Positions 35,736-44,891 of a stretch of DNA of 64,000 nucleotides are shown piece by piece. This DNA comes from Methanobacterium bryantii (GTDB lineage Archaea > Methanobacteriota > Methanobacteria > Methanobacteriales > Methanobacteriaceae). The first letter of the stretch is position 1, and every line of letters starts with the position of its first letter. Location: the NCBI RefSeq assembly GCF_002287175.1, contig NZ_LMVM01000001.1, positions 1 through 64,000 on the forward strand, given 5' to 3'. Below the pieces are notes generated by a model. That model ran no database searches, was not told the DNA's origin, and saw only the letters and a list, made by a program, of their open reading frames with translations. The translations under genes and the position numbers were made by a program.

Positions 35736-38108
35736 ATGAATATAAAAGAAACTTTATTCAAGCTTAAACCATTACTAATTATACTTCTATTATTTTCAAT
35801 TGTATTTCTACTTAGAATGGAAACAGTATCTATATCTGGAGTACCTCATGATTATAAATCATATTTTGAAGATCAAAACGGTTTTCCATACTTCAGTGAA
35901 ATGGATTCTTACTACAACTACCGATTGACTCAGGATTATCTTAACCATGGCTATCTTGGAGATACAATAATAAACGGCACTTCATGGGATTTACATTCTT
36001 ATTATCCGTCAGGTAGATCCGCAGAGTACCCCCCGCTTATTATTTATATCACTGCGTTTGCATATAAGCTGGTAAATTCCTTTTCAAATGTGCCCTTAAA
36101 TGGAATTGCCGTATGGTTGGCTCCGTTTGTAGCTTCACTGGCTGTTATTCCTGCGTATTTATTTGTGAAGAGGCTTACCAATGATTATGGAGGGATAACT
36201 GCAGGAATTTTAGCTGGTCTAGCGCCATGGTATTTCTCCCACACATTTGCAGGATTTTTTGACACTGACATGTTTGCCGTACTATTCCCGATTCTGATTG
36301 TCGGATTTTTTATTGTAGGCGCGTTTACAAAGAATATCAGGACCAGATCGATTTATATAATGTTATCTGCTATTTCAGTACTTGTTTACTCAATGGCATG
36401 GCAAGAATGGTGGTATATGTTTTACCTTGTGATAAGTACTGGAATTATATATCTTTTAATTTCAAATTATGTTCTCAAAATGGAGACAGTTAAACCATCT
36501 AAAGGGTATCCTAATAAGTTCAAATGGTTTCTGGATCAGCCAGTACTCTTTTCACTTGTAGTATTTGCGGTTACCGGATTTCTTTTAGTAGGTATCATCA
36601 TGGGATTCTCGGAGTTTACAGGTATTATTTCCAGTATTTCTCAAGCTACTCAATTACAGAGTTCAGTTCAAGGAACATCGTATCCCAATGTATATTTATC
36701 AGTTAGAGAAATGTTAACTCCGGGATTCTGGAATGTTGTAGATGGGGTAGGTGGAATATTACCATTTATGCTGGGCATTATGCTTATTCCTTTCCTTTTA
36801 TTGAAACTAAGTCAGAATACTCATACAAAAGAATTAAAAGCACCAAAAAGGAAGAGTAAACCTAGAAGAAAGTCTAAAAAGAGAGCAAAAGTTGCTGAAG
36901 AAAAAAGGAATACTGTAGAGGATCCTCATATAACAGAAGATAAAAAAAATTACCTTTTATACGTAATTTTATTTACAATATGGCTTTTGGGATTAGGTTA
37001 CCTCCTAACCAAAGGTCAAAGATTTATTGAAAACTTTTCAGTCCCAGTAGTATTAGGTGCAGGAATTTTAATAGGTTTACTTGTACCTTACTTCAAAAAA
37101 TACATAAAAGATGCCAGATACTCTGCACTGGCCATTTTATTTGTAATTGCAGTGGTGGCATATTCACCTGCAGCAACAGCATATACATTTTCAAATCAAA
37201 TAGTTCCAAGTGCAGATGATTCAATGTATGAATTATTGACATGGATTAAAGATAACACGCCCCCAAATACGGTTTTAACTTCATGGTGGGATTTTGGCCA
37301 TTTTTTCACTGCAGTAGGGGACAGGCCTGTCACATTTGACGGCGGGTCTCAAAATACACCTCGTGCCTACTGGGTTGGAAGGTCTCTGTTAACAAGCAAC
37401 GAAAACCTATCTGCCGGAATACTTAGGATGCTGACTTCAAGCGGTGAGGAGGGTATTTCAACCCTTGAAAATTATACGCATGATACTGGTAAAAGTGTTG
37501 AAATATTGAACAAAATTTTACCAGTTGATAGGCAGGCAGCCCAAACTATACTCACAAAAGGTTACAATTTAACTCCTGTTCAGGCTCAAGATGTGTTACA
37601 GTATACACATCCTATCAATCCTGCTCCATACAAACTTATATTAAGTGCAGATATGATTATTAAGGCAGGTGTGTGGTCAGAATTTGGAAATTGGAATTTC
37701 CAAAATGGAACTGGACAGGGTTATGGTTATTCTGCACAGCAGGCATCTGTCAGTTCATTAGATGGTACTGTAGCGATTCATGCGCAAAATGGTATTGTTG
37801 CGCAGATAAATGGAACTCAGATAACTGCGGGATTGGCCTACACTCAGAATAATCAAACTCAAATAATGGCACCTCATAAGCTGATTGTAATTAAAAATAA
37901 TCAAATAGTAATGAATCAAATTGTTTCTAATCAGAGCCAAATAAGTATACTTTTAGCGATGGACAATAACAGTTGCCTGGCTGTGGCTATGAACAGGGAA
38001 CTTGAAAGTTCCATGTTTACACGGTTGTACTTTGAAAATGGCGCAGGTTTAAGTAGATTCAAATTTGCACATTCTGTAGGGGGATATGTAGTTTGGAACG
38101 TGAATTAG
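35736..38108 (+). CDS. aglB: archaeal oligosaccharyltransferase (Stt3/AglB)
   Basis: Transfers a lipid-linked glycan to Asn in N-x-S/T of exported proteins. 790 residues with about a dozen membrane helices in the first 480. The first external loop holds the metal-binding acidic motif (EMDSYYNYRLTQDY); WWDFG, which reads the acceptor Thr/Ser, is at residues 517-521, followed by a globular outer domain. An unusual strongly basic loop (KAPKRKSKPRRKSKKRAK, about 368-390) on the likely cytosolic side separates two helix groups. Asn-rich secreted proteins at 19.5 and 20.3 kb could be substrates. Confidence 0.93.
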   Translation: MNIKETLFKLKPLLIILLLFSIVFLLRMETVSISGVPHDYKSYFEDQNGFPYFSEMDSYYNYRLTQDYLNHGYLGDTIINGTSWDLHSYYPSGRSAEYPPLIIYITAFAYKLVNSFSNVPLNGIAVWLAPFVASLAVIPAYLFVKRLTNDYGGITAGILAGLAPWYFSHTFAGFFDTDMFAVLFPILIVGFFIVGAFTKNIRTRSIYIMLSAISVLVYSMAWQEWWYMFYLVISTGIIYLLISNYVLKMETVKPSKGYPNKFKWFLDQPVLFSLVVFAVTGFLLVGIIMGFSEFTGIISSISQATQLQSSVQGTSYPNVYLSVREMLTPGFWNVVDGVGGILPFMLGIMLIPFLLLKLSQNTHTKELKAPKRKSKPRRKSKKRAKVAEEKRNTVEDPHITEDKKNYLLYVILFTIWLLGLGYLLTKGQRFIENFSVPVVLGAGILIGLLVPYFKKYIKDARYSALAILFVIAVVAYSPAATAYTFSNQIVPSADDSMYELLTWIKDNTPPNTVLTSWWDFGHFFTAVGDRPVTFDGGSQNTPRAYWVGRSLLTSNENLSAGILRMLTSSGEEGISTLENYTHDTGKSVEILNKILPVDRQAAQTILTKGYNLTPVQAQDVLQYTHPINPAPYKLILSADMIIKAGVWSEFGNWNFQNGTGQGYGYSAQQASVSSLDGTVAIHAQNGIVAQINGTQITAGLAYTQNNQTQIMAPHKLIVIKNNQIVMNQIVSNQSQISILLAMDNNSCLAVAMNRELESSMFTRLYFENGAGLSRFKFAHSVGGYVVWNVN

Positions 38109-38188
38109 ATCATGTGGATCTAATTCCTTTTATTAATTTATATTAGGAAATTTGAACTTTTATAGATAGTTATTGGTTAAATTAGGAT

Positions 38189-38572
38189 TTACATGATTTT
38201 TCGTATTCTATTTACAAGAATATCAGTTGCGCTAACAATACCTACGATTTGACCAGCTTCTTCTACTGGTAATCTCCAGATACCATGGTCTACCATTTCT
38301 TTGGCAGCATGCTCTATTGTATCATCGGTATGAATTGTTACGAGGTGTGTTTCCATTGCATCTTGAACTTTAATATCCTTTAAATTGCGGTCATTACCAA
38401 TTTCTTCCAAAACATCCCATGTTGTAATTATTCCCACTACTTCACCATCATGTTCTACTATAAGGCTTCCACCTTCGCCTTCCTCTGTAGATTTTTTTAA
38501 AGCAATTTCTAGATTTTCATCTTCATCTATGGTCTCTACTCCCTCTATCATAATTTCTTTAACATCCATCAT
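38189..38572 (-). CDS. CBS domain-pair protein
   Basis: A 127-residue protein made of two CBS motifs (Bateman module) and nothing else: the first DVKEIMIEGVETIDEDENLE to about residue 60, the second KVQDAMETHLVTIHTDD to the end, each closing with the GIIT/GIVSATDIL strand. Such pairs bind adenine nucleotides or SAM and regulate a partner. No enzyme domain is fused. Minus strand with a GGTGATATG ribosome binding site. The partner is unknown. Confidence 0.85.
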   Translation of the reverse strand: MMDVKEIMIEGVETIDEDENLEIALKKSTEEGEGGSLIVEHDGEVVGIITTWDVLEEIGNDRNLKDIKVQDAMETHLVTIHTDDTIEHAAKEMVDHGIWRLPVEEAGQIVGIVSATDILVNRIRKIM

Positions 38573-38944
38573 ATCACCTAATTAACTCATATAAAAATAT
38601 TTTACCCAAACTGACACTTGATATTAAGTTTCAACTAATTATTATTACTTTCTATGGTGATAATATGATCTGGAACTGAAAACATTTTTAAGTATGAAAG
38701 AGCTAATAGTAACTATATTTAATTAAATGATGTTTAAGGAACTGTAATTTTAAATGAAATGATTAAAAACATTTTTAAGAATGAAAACGCTAACAGTAAT
38801 TATTAATAGTAATTCTATTTAATAGTTAACGTTTAATGAACTGTCATTTTATGAAATGTGTCATATTTGCAGTATTATATGTAAATAAGTATTTTATGTA
38901 TTTATAATGATTTTTATAACTTGAACTAATTTTATGTGAGAATT
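38573..38944. other. divergent spacer with a diverged tandem repeat
   Basis: No gene seen. A unit of about 85-90 bases appears twice, starting near 38677 and 38764; both contain AAAACATTTTTAAG, ATGAAA, GCTAA, then TTTAATG/TTTAAGGAACTG and ATGAAATG. The copies differ by indels and many substitutions, so the duplication is old. Confidence 0.4.
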
Positions 38945-40042
38945 ATGGCTCTTGAAGATAGAATTAAACAGATTGAGGATGAAATTAAGAAAACGCCGTA
39001 TAATAAGGCGACTTCACATCATATAGGTAAGCTTAAAGCTAAATTATCTCAGCTTAAGGAGGAATCTATAAAGAGAAGCAGTAAAGGAACCAAAGGGTCA
39101 GGTTTCCATGTGAAAAAAAGTGGAGACGCGACAGTGGTACTGGTAGGATTCCCATCGGTTGGAAAATCAACCATTTTAAACGATATTACAAATGCTGAAT
39201 CTAAAATTGGAGCATATGAATTTACAACATTAGAAATAGTTCCAGGCGTTATGGAGTATGAAGGCGCTAAAATTCAGATATTTGATATTCCTGGAATAAT
39301 AACAGGTGCTTCTAAAGGAAAAGGGCGTGGAAGGGAAATTCTTTCAGTTGCAAGAAACGCTGATCTGATACTTATAATACTCGATGTTTTTAACCCCCAG
39401 CATATAGCTGTTATATCCGATGAACTTAGAAATATAGGGATAAGGCCTAATGAAACCCGATCGGATGTCACTGTAAAACCAAAGAAAATGGGAGGGCTGA
39501 CAGTTTCTTCTACTGTTAAACTTACACACATAGATGAAAAAACCATAAGATCGGTGCTGAATGAGTATGGAATTCACAGTGCGGATGTCCTTATAAGGGA
39601 TGATGTAACTGTAGACCAGTTTATCGATAGTATGGATGTAAGCTGCCGTTATATCCCAATGTTAGAAGTTGTAAATAAGATAGATTTAATTGATGAAGAT
39701 TATTTTAATGAAGTTAAGTCGCAGATGCCGGATGCAATATTTATATCTGCAAACAAGCAAATTAATGTTGAAGAACTTAAAAGAGAAATTTTTAATAAGT
39801 TAGCTCTTATCCGTATTTATTTAAAACCTCAAGGCAGAAAAGCAGATTATGAAGAACCACTTATTGTGAGGAAAGGTTCTACAGTGAAAGACGTGGCAGG
39901 TAAACTTCACCGTGAATTTGTCAGGAATTTCAGGCATGCAAAAGTCTGGGGATCATCAGTAAAATTTGAAGGTCAAAAAGTTGGACTGGATCATGTGATG
40001 AATGATGGTGATGTTTTAAGGATAATTGTTAAAAAGAAATAA
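38945..40042 (+). CDS. DRG family GTP-binding protein
   Basis: Developmentally-regulated GTPase family of the Obg class, conserved from archaea to humans and linked to translating ribosomes. 365 residues from ATG 38945 (GTG 38936 is an alternative). Order: N-terminal helical region (EDRIKQIEDEIKKTPYNK), G domain with GFPSVGKST, DIPG and NKID (ILDVFNP between), a DRG-specific insert, and a C-terminal TGS domain (RKADYEEPLIVRKG onwards). First gene of a possible unit with thi4 and the Fap7-like kinase (35-base and 0-base spacings). Confidence 0.92.
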   Translation: MALEDRIKQIEDEIKKTPYNKATSHHIGKLKAKLSQLKEESIKRSSKGTKGSGFHVKKSGDATVVLVGFPSVGKSTILNDITNAESKIGAYEFTTLEIVPGVMEYEGAKIQIFDIPGIITGASKGKGRGREILSVARNADLILIILDVFNPQHIAVISDELRNIGIRPNETRSDVTVKPKKMGGLTVSSTVKLTHIDEKTIRSVLNEYGIHSADVLIRDDVTVDQFIDSMDVSCRYIPMLEVVNKIDLIDEDYFNEVKSQMPDAIFISANKQINVEELKREIFNKLALIRIYLKPQGRKADYEEPLIVRKGSTVKDVAGKLHREFVRNFRHAKVWGSSVKFEGQKVGLDHVMNDGDVLRIIVKKK

Positions 40043-40076
40043 AGCTCAAATAATTAGATAACAGTGGTGAAAAAAA

Positions 40077-40856
40077 ATGGAATTAGATGACGTAAAAATA
40101 TCCCGGGCGATAATTGAAAGTTTCATGGAAGATTTCATAGATTACACAGATATTGACGTTGCAATAGTTGGTGGAGGCCCATCAGGACTTGTAGCTGGAT
40201 ATTACCTTGCAAAAGCAGACTTTAAAGTTGCATTATTTGAGAGAAAACTAAGCATCGGCGGCGGAATGTGGGGCGGCGGTATGATGTTCAATAAGATAGT
40301 TGTCCAGGAAGAAAGTAAAAGAATTCTGGATGAATTTGGCATCGGCTCCCAAAAATATGATGATGATTATTATGTTGCTGATTCAGTGGAATGTGTGTCA
40401 ACATTGTGTTCTAAAGCAACACAAGCAGGTCTTAAAATCTTTAATTTAATAAGCATTGAAGATGTAATGATGAAAGAAAGTAAAGACGTTGCGGGTCTTG
40501 TCTTGAACTGGAGTGCAGTTGAAATGGGAAGATTACACGTTGATCCGCTTACCATAAGAACTAAAGCAGTAATCGATGCAACTGGACACGACTGTGAAGT
40601 TGTAAAAGTTGTAGAGAAAAAAGTAGGACCAAAACTCAACACTGAAACAGGTACCATCATGGGTGAAAAACCAATGTGGGCAGAAGTTGGAGAAAAAGCT
40701 CTTATGGATAACACCAAAGAGGCATATCCGGGTTTGTATGTCACAGGAATGGCAGCAAATGCCGTCTACGGATCTCCAAGAATGGGCCCAATATTTGGTG
40801 GAATGCTCCTTTCAGGAGAAAGAATAGCTGAAATATTAATTGAAAAATTAAAATAA
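40077..40856 (+). CDS. sulfide-dependent ADP-thiazole synthase (Thi4)
   Basis: Builds the thiamin thiazole precursor from NAD, glycine and sulfur. 259 residues. FAD/NAD-type fold with VGGGPSGLVAGYYLAK near residue 30, the GGGMWGGGMM motif, and the C-terminal GSPRMGPIFGG. The residue that in yeast Thi4 is the self-sacrificing Cys is His154 here (GRLHVDPLT); archaeal forms with His use free sulfide catalytically rather than destroying themselves, fitting a sulfide-rich anaerobe. The preceding gene is the DRG GTPase; the next gene starts directly at its stop. Confidence 0.92.
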   Translation: MELDDVKISRAIIESFMEDFIDYTDIDVAIVGGGPSGLVAGYYLAKADFKVALFERKLSIGGGMWGGGMMFNKIVVQEESKRILDEFGIGSQKYDDDYYVADSVECVSTLCSKATQAGLKIFNLISIEDVMMKESKDVAGLVLNWSAVEMGRLHVDPLTIRTKAVIDATGHDCEVVKVVEKKVGPKLNTETGTIMGEKPMWAEVGEKALMDNTKEAYPGLYVTGMAANAVYGSPRMGPIFGGMLLSGERIAEILIEKLK

Positions 40857-41405
40857 ATGAAAAAAATGATAATCCTTATTACAGGAACGCCTGGTGTTGG
40901 AAAAACTACTGTGTCATCGATACTTGTAGAAAAAATAGATGCATGCATTGTTAACATCAATGAACTCGTTGATGAAAAACATCTTTATACTGGAATTGAT
41001 GAAGAGAGGGGATACAAAATAGTAGACCTGGATGCTCTATTTAATGAGATGGCCAAGATAATTAAGAATATAGATGATCATGACAAGCATGTGATTGTTG
41101 AAGGGCATCTTTCACATCTTTTTGAAAACTCCGATATTGTAATTGTCTTAAGGGCGAATCCTGATGTTTTGCGTGACCGTATGAAGATTAAAGGATGGAA
41201 AGAAGCTAAAATACGTGAAAATATTGAAGCTGAAGCTATCGATATATGTTCCTACGAAGCATTCGAAATTCACGGCGATAAAGTCCATGAAATAGATACA
41301 AGTGATATTCGTCCTGACCAGGTCGCAGATTTGATAATCGATGTTATAAGTGGCGATAAAAGTTTTCCTGTAGGAAATGTGGATTTTCTGGAATATTTAA
41401 AATAA
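40857..41405 (+). CDS. Fap7/CINAP-type adenylate kinase
   Basis: Small P-loop nucleotide kinase, 182 residues, of the Fap7/hCINAP type that in eukaryotes and archaea helps mature the small ribosomal subunit. P-loop GTPGVGKTTVSS is at about 9-20; HLSHLFENSDIVIVLRANP is typical. The LID is short, and the C-terminal GDKVHEIDTSD matches the family. It starts immediately at the Thi4 stop (TAAATGA spacing) and lies ahead of the translation cluster at 41.7 kb, in keeping with ribosome biogenesis. Confidence 0.88.
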   Translation: MKKMIILITGTPGVGKTTVSSILVEKIDACIVNINELVDEKHLYTGIDEERGYKIVDLDALFNEMAKIIKNIDDHDKHVIVEGHLSHLFENSDIVIVLRANPDVLRDRMKIKGWKEAKIRENIEAEAIDICSYEAFEIHGDKVHEIDTSDIRPDQVADLIIDVISGDKSFPVGNVDFLEYLK

Positions 41406-41736
41406 TTTCAATTTGATGGGTGTATCAAATAGTTAATTTCAATCCTATGATTTTAATCAATCATTTTTGATATTCCATATTTTGATTCACCTTTTTGCAA
41501 ATTTCATTTAGGTTTGAAAGTTTTGTAGTAGAGGGAAAAGCTTTTTAAATAGAATACCAGATAAATTATAATATTATTCTTAAGTAGATTATATGTTGTA
41601 TTAGGATTACGGATAATGCAGATTCAATTGTAAATCACTATGTTAATTATTGATTCAGCAATTCAACCCCTACACAAGAACTTAAGATCCATTTCTATAT
41701 TCTAACATTAACTAATGACTCATTAGAGGCTAGACT
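41406..41736. promoter_or_regulatory. promoter region of the translation gene cluster
   Basis: A good archaeal promoter, purines (GGGAAAAG) directly before TTTTTAAATA at 41542-41551, would start transcription near 41575, some 160 bases before the first gene. A dyad CTAATG-ACT-CATTAG at 41710-41724 lies just before the AGAGG ribosome binding site and could be a regulator site or RNA stem. No gene otherwise. Confidence 0.5.
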
Positions 41737-42111
41737 TTGAGAAGGGGAAGAAGACCAAGATGGATGCTGAAAATAGCAGAAGAAAGAATAGATATCCTGT
41801 TTAAACTTGCAGAAGAATCGTACAGTACTCATCCACACCGGTCAGATCGCTATGTAGAAATGGCAAGAAACATTGCAACAAAATATAATATAAGAATGCC
41901 ACGAATCTGGAAGAGAAGATTCTGTAAAAAATGTTATAAATTCCTGAAACCTGGAGAAAATTGTCAAATCCGGTTGAAGAATTCATGTGTTATTATAAAA
42001 TGCCTTGAATGTGGAAATGTAGTAACCCTTCCATATATAAGAGAGCAGAAAGATAAAAGGAGGAGGAGAAGAGTTGAGTCCCACATTATCAAAGAAGGAA
42101 TTAATGAATAG
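41737..42111 (+). CDS. rnp4: ribonuclease P protein component 4 (Rpp21 type)
   Basis: Protein subunit of archaeal RNase P, which trims tRNA 5' ends. 124 residues. The four zinc ligands are Cys in FCKKCYKFL and CLECGNV (Cys pairs), with helical N-terminus ERIDILFKLAEESYSTHPHRSDRYVEMARN cut here for length by a break at the AEES/YSTH junction, and a basic tail. The start is TTG at 41737, supported by AGAGG nine bases upstream and the conserved RRGRRPRWMLK start. First gene of the cluster; overlaps the YhbY gene. Confidence 0.92.
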   Translation: MRRGRRPRWMLKIAEERIDILFKLAEESYSTHPHRSDRYVEMARNIATKYNIRMPRIWKRRFCKKCYKFLKPGENCQIRLKNSCVIIKCLECGNVVTLPYIREQKDKRRRRRVESHIIKEGINE

Positions 42112-42337
42112 ATCACTTTCAACATTCACACTAAATATTGGAAAATCTGGAATAAATGAAAATGTTATAGATGAAATAAAAAGACAGCTTAAAGCTCACG
42201 AAGTAATTAAAGTGAAATTTTCAAAAAGTATATCCTCAGAAAAACAAAATTATATAACTGAGATAACCGAAAAATCAAAGTCTAAACTTGTTGATTTAAG
42301 AGGTAACGTTGCTGTAATTTATAAAAAAAACAGGTAA
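42074..42337 (+). CDS. YhbY/CRM-domain RNA-binding protein
   Basis: An 87-residue single CRM domain, which binds ribosomal or structured RNA, related to bacterial YhbY, a pre-50S factor. The family loop GKSGINENVIDEIKRQLK and the end LRGNVAVIYKKN are clear. The start is TTG at 42074 inside the rnp4 reading frame (38-base overlap), supported by AGGAGGAG six to nine bases upstream, so its translation is coupled to rnp4. Confidence 0.85.
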   Translation: MSPTLSKKELMNRSLSTFTLNIGKSGINENVIDEIKRQLKAHEVIKVKFSKSISSEKQNYITEITEKSKSKLVDLRGNVAVIYKKNR

Positions 42338-42352
42338 ATTAGGAGGCTAAAT

Positions 42353-42790
42353 ATGACTACAGTTTATGATGTTCCTGCAGATTTGCTTATAAGTGCAATT
42401 GCAAAGGATTTAAATGAAAATAAAAGTATAAACGCGCCAGAATGGGCGAAATTTGTTAAAACCGGAGTTCACAAAGAAAGGAGGCCTGAAGATGCAGACT
42501 GGTGGTACACAAGATGTGCATCAATCTTAAGAAAGGTGTACATTGATGGCCCTGTTGGACTGAACAGTTTAAGATCCTATTATGGTGGAAAAAAAGATAG
42601 AGGATGCGAACCAGAAAAATTCAGGAAAGGCAGCGGTTCCATAATAAGAACAGCTTTACATCAACTTGAAGATGCTGGATTCATTGCCAAAATAAAAGAA
42701 GGAAGAATCATAACTCCTGAAGGAAAATCCTTCATTGACAAAGCATCAAACATCGTTAAAAAAGATATTCCTGAACTTGCTAAATATTAA
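42353..42790 (+). CDS. ribosomal protein eS19
   Basis: Small-subunit protein eS19, present only in archaea and eukaryotes. 145 residues. Recognisable blocks are VYDVPADLLISAIAKDL, WAKFVKTGVHKERRPED, DWWYTRCASILRKVY, and GSGSIIRTALHQLEDAG. AGGAGG precedes the ATG with a short spacer. Part of the translation operon; 15 bases follow the YhbY gene. Confidence 0.96.
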   Translation: MTTVYDVPADLLISAIAKDLNENKSINAPEWAKFVKTGVHKERRPEDADWWYTRCASILRKVYIDGPVGLNSLRSYYGGKKDRGCEPEKFRKGSGSIIRTALHQLEDAGFIAKIKEGRIITPEGKSFIDKASNIVKKDIPELAKY

Positions 42791-42833
42791 GTAAGGTTGT
42801 CATTAAATTTAAGATAATATTGGAGGTCGAATT

Positions 42834-43169
42834 TTGAGCGATATTGAAGAACTACGACGTAAAAGGATGCAAGAGTTACAGCAGCAAGCTGCATCGCAGC
42901 AAGCATCATCCCAACAACAAGAACAAGCCCGCCAAGAGATGGAAGCTCAAAAAAAGCAGGCTATGATGCAGATATTAACTCCTGAAGCCAGGGGCAGACT
43001 TGCGAATTTGAGACTCACTAAACCGGAACTCGTTGAACAAATAGAACTTCAACTTATTCAGCTTGCTCAAATGGGGCGAGTCAAATCTAAAATAACTGAT
43101 GATCAGCTCAAACATCTCCTGACCAATCTTGTTGGTCAAAAAAGAGAGATTAACATAACAAGAAAATGA
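42834..43169 (+). CDS. PDCD5-family DNA-binding protein
   Basis: Archaeal PDCD5 (TF1/TFAR19) homologue, 111 residues, a nucleic-acid-binding three-helix protein. The N-terminal helix is Gln-rich (QELQQQAASQQASSQQQE, a break added after residue 18 in this note), followed by the core ILTPEARGRLANLRLTKPE and basic end GQKREINITRK. Start codon TTG at 42834 with GGAGGTC upstream. Its last codons overlap the next ATG (ATGA overlap). Confidence 0.92.
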   Translation: MSDIEELRRKRMQELQQQAASQQASSQQQEQARQEMEAQKKQAMMQILTPEARGRLANLRLTKPELVEQIELQLIQLAQMGRVKSKITDDQLKHLLTNLVGQKREINITRK

Positions 43170-43762
43170 AAGCGTGTGTTCTCTACAGCGGAGGAAAAGA
43201 TAGTTCGCTTATTGCTGTAATCCTTACAAAATTGGGATATGAGGTTGAACTTGTAACCATAAATTTTGGAATATTCGATTCCTTTAAACCTGCAGCAAAA
43301 TCAGCATCTGCGCTTGGTTTTAAACACCGTGTTTTTAAAGCCGATAAAAAGATACTGGAAAATGCAACTGATATTATCATTAATGATGGATTTCCAAATA
43401 ATGGAATAAATTATATTCATAAAGAAGCATTAGACCTTGTTTCACGTGATTATAACGTGGTTGCAGATGGTACAAGAAGGGATGACAGAATCCCTAAACT
43501 TAAAGGAAACGAGATCAACAGTCTTGAAGGCAGACAGAACGTTGAATATATAACCCTCCGTGGATTTGGTCACAAGACCATCAATAATCTCTCAGATGTG
43601 CTTTTTGAAGTCAAAAAGGAACAGACCAGTATGGAAAACAATTCCGATTATGAGATTGAAATTAGATACCTCATAAATGAAATTGAAGGCGAAAACGCAT
43701 CTAGCAAGATATTTCCAAGTCATATCCAATCTCGAGTTGTGGGCTGGAAAAATAAAATTTAA
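43166..43762 (+). CDS. PP-loop ATP pyrophosphatase family protein
   Basis: A 198-residue adenine-nucleotide alpha hydrolase-like protein with the PP-loop LYSGGKDSSLIA at residues 6-17, related to asparagine-synthase and tRNA-thiolase-type enzymes that adenylate a substrate. VVADGTRRDDRIPK fits the second nucleotide-binding segment. Archaeal members of this family stand in translation clusters, so a tRNA or ribosome modification is plausible; the reaction is unknown. ATGA overlap with the PDCD5 stop shows coupling. Confidence 0.8.
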   Translation: MKACVLYSGGKDSSLIAVILTKLGYEVELVTINFGIFDSFKPAAKSASALGFKHRVFKADKKILENATDIIINDGFPNNGINYIHKEALDLVSRDYNVVADGTRRDDRIPKLKGNEINSLEGRQNVEYITLRGFGHKTINNLSDVLFEVKKEQTSMENNSDYEIEIRYLINEIEGENASSKIFPSHIQSRVVGWKNKI

Positions 43763-43790
43763 CACAAATCAATATTAATGTGGTGAAAAA

Positions 43791-43949
43791 ATGAGTAGAA
43801 ATAGGCCATTAGCTAAAAAATTAAGGCTTGCTAAAGCTAACAAGCAGAGCCGAACTGTCCCAGTATGGGTACGGATTAAAACCAATAGAAAAGTAATGTC
43901 TCATCCAAAAATGAGAAGACATTGGAGAAGAAGTAGCTTAAAAGTTTAA
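43791..43949 (+). CDS. ribosomal protein eL39
   Basis: A 52-residue, extremely basic protein lining the exit tunnel of the archaeal/eukaryotic large subunit. The sequence MSRNRPLAKKLRLAKAN, the PVWVRIKTNRKV core and RRHWRRSSLKV end are unmistakable. It runs ATG 43791 to TAA 43947-43949, with GTGGTGA six bases before the start. Only 12 bases separate it from eL31, the usual partner. Confidence 0.95.
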   Translation: MSRNRPLAKKLRLAKANKQSRTVPVWVRIKTNRKVMSHPKMRRHWRRSSLKV

Positions 43950-43961
43950 GGGGATTTTCAC

Positions 43962-44207
43962 ATGGAAAGAGTCTATGTTATACCATTAAGAAAAGTAAAA
44001 AATGTTCCAAGGACTATCAGGTCCCCAAGAGCAGTACGTTACGTGAAAGAATTCATAGGAAAACATATGAAGACAGACGACATCAAAATAGATGCATCTG
44101 TTAATGAAAAAATATGGGAAAGAGGAATTCAAAAAATACCTCCTAAAATCAAAGTAAAAGCTGTACAGGAAGAAGATGGTTCAGTTGCAGTCACCTTAGT
44201 TGAATAG
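43962..44207 (+). CDS. ribosomal protein eL31
   Basis: Large-subunit protein eL31, 81 residues, at the tunnel exit where nascent-chain factors bind. Blocks VYVIPLRKVKNVPR, SPRAVRYVKEFIGKHM and WERGIQKIPPKIKV define the family. AAGGGGAT precedes the ATG. Between eL39 and aIF6 in the operon, as in most euryarchaea. Confidence 0.96.
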   Translation: MERVYVIPLRKVKNVPRTIRSPRAVRYVKEFIGKHMKTDDIKIDASVNEKIWERGIQKIPPKIKVKAVQEEDGSVAVTLVE

Positions 44208-44216
44208 GTGAACGTG

Positions 44217-44891
44217 ATGATAAGAAGAGCTAATTTGAATGGGAACCCCAATCTTGGTGTTGCGATTTCTACAACCGATAAAATTGCAATAGTTCCCTCT
44301 AATTTATCAGAAGCACTGGAAACTCTTGTAGAGGATACTTTAGGAGTTCCTGTAGTTAAAACTCCAATTGGTGGAAGTAACCTTGCCGGAGCACTGGCTG
44401 TTGGGAATTCAAATGGATTCATAGTAACACCATATGCTCTTGACAGCGAGATAAAAGCCATTAAAGAATCTGGAGTGGAAGTAGAGCGAATTGCTGATAA
44501 GTTCACTGCAGTAGGTAATATCATACTTGCAAATGATTTTGGAGCTATTGCTAATCCACTGCTTTCTGATGAATCATTAAAAATAATTAGTGACGTTTTA
44601 GACGTTGAAGTCGAACGAGGAAGTATAGCTAACTATAAAATTACAGGATCTGTTGCTACTGCGACAAATAAAGGAATACTGGCACATCCCTCTGCAACTG
44701 AAGAAGAACTTGCCTTTGCAGAAGGTATAATGAAGGTTCCTGCAGATGTTGGAACAGTGAATAAGGGTGTAATGCTTGTTGGAGCATGTGCAGTTGCAAA
44801 TTCTAACGGTGTGATTGTAGGATTGAACACTACAGGTCCTGAACTTGCAAGAATTGAAGAAGCATTAGGTTTTCTTGAGGGATATGAATGA
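44217..44891 (+). CDS. translation initiation factor aIF6
   Basis: Anti-association factor that keeps large subunits from joining small ones until mature. 224 residues from ATG 44217, chosen because GGTGA lies five bases before it; GTG 44208 would add three residues. The pseudo-fivefold repeat is visible as recurring ANSNG/GNSNGF, LAHPSAT and NPNLG/ANPLL pieces. It starts just after the eL31 stop and its own stop overlaps the eL20 start. Confidence 0.96.
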   Translation: MIRRANLNGNPNLGVAISTTDKIAIVPSNLSEALETLVEDTLGVPVVKTPIGGSNLAGALAVGNSNGFIVTPYALDSEIKAIKESGVEVERIADKFTAVGNIILANDFGAIANPLLSDESLKIISDVLDVEVERGSIANYKITGSVATATNKGILAHPSATEEELAFAEGIMKVPADVGTVNKGVMLVGACAVANSNGVIVGLNTTGPELARIEEALGFLEGYE

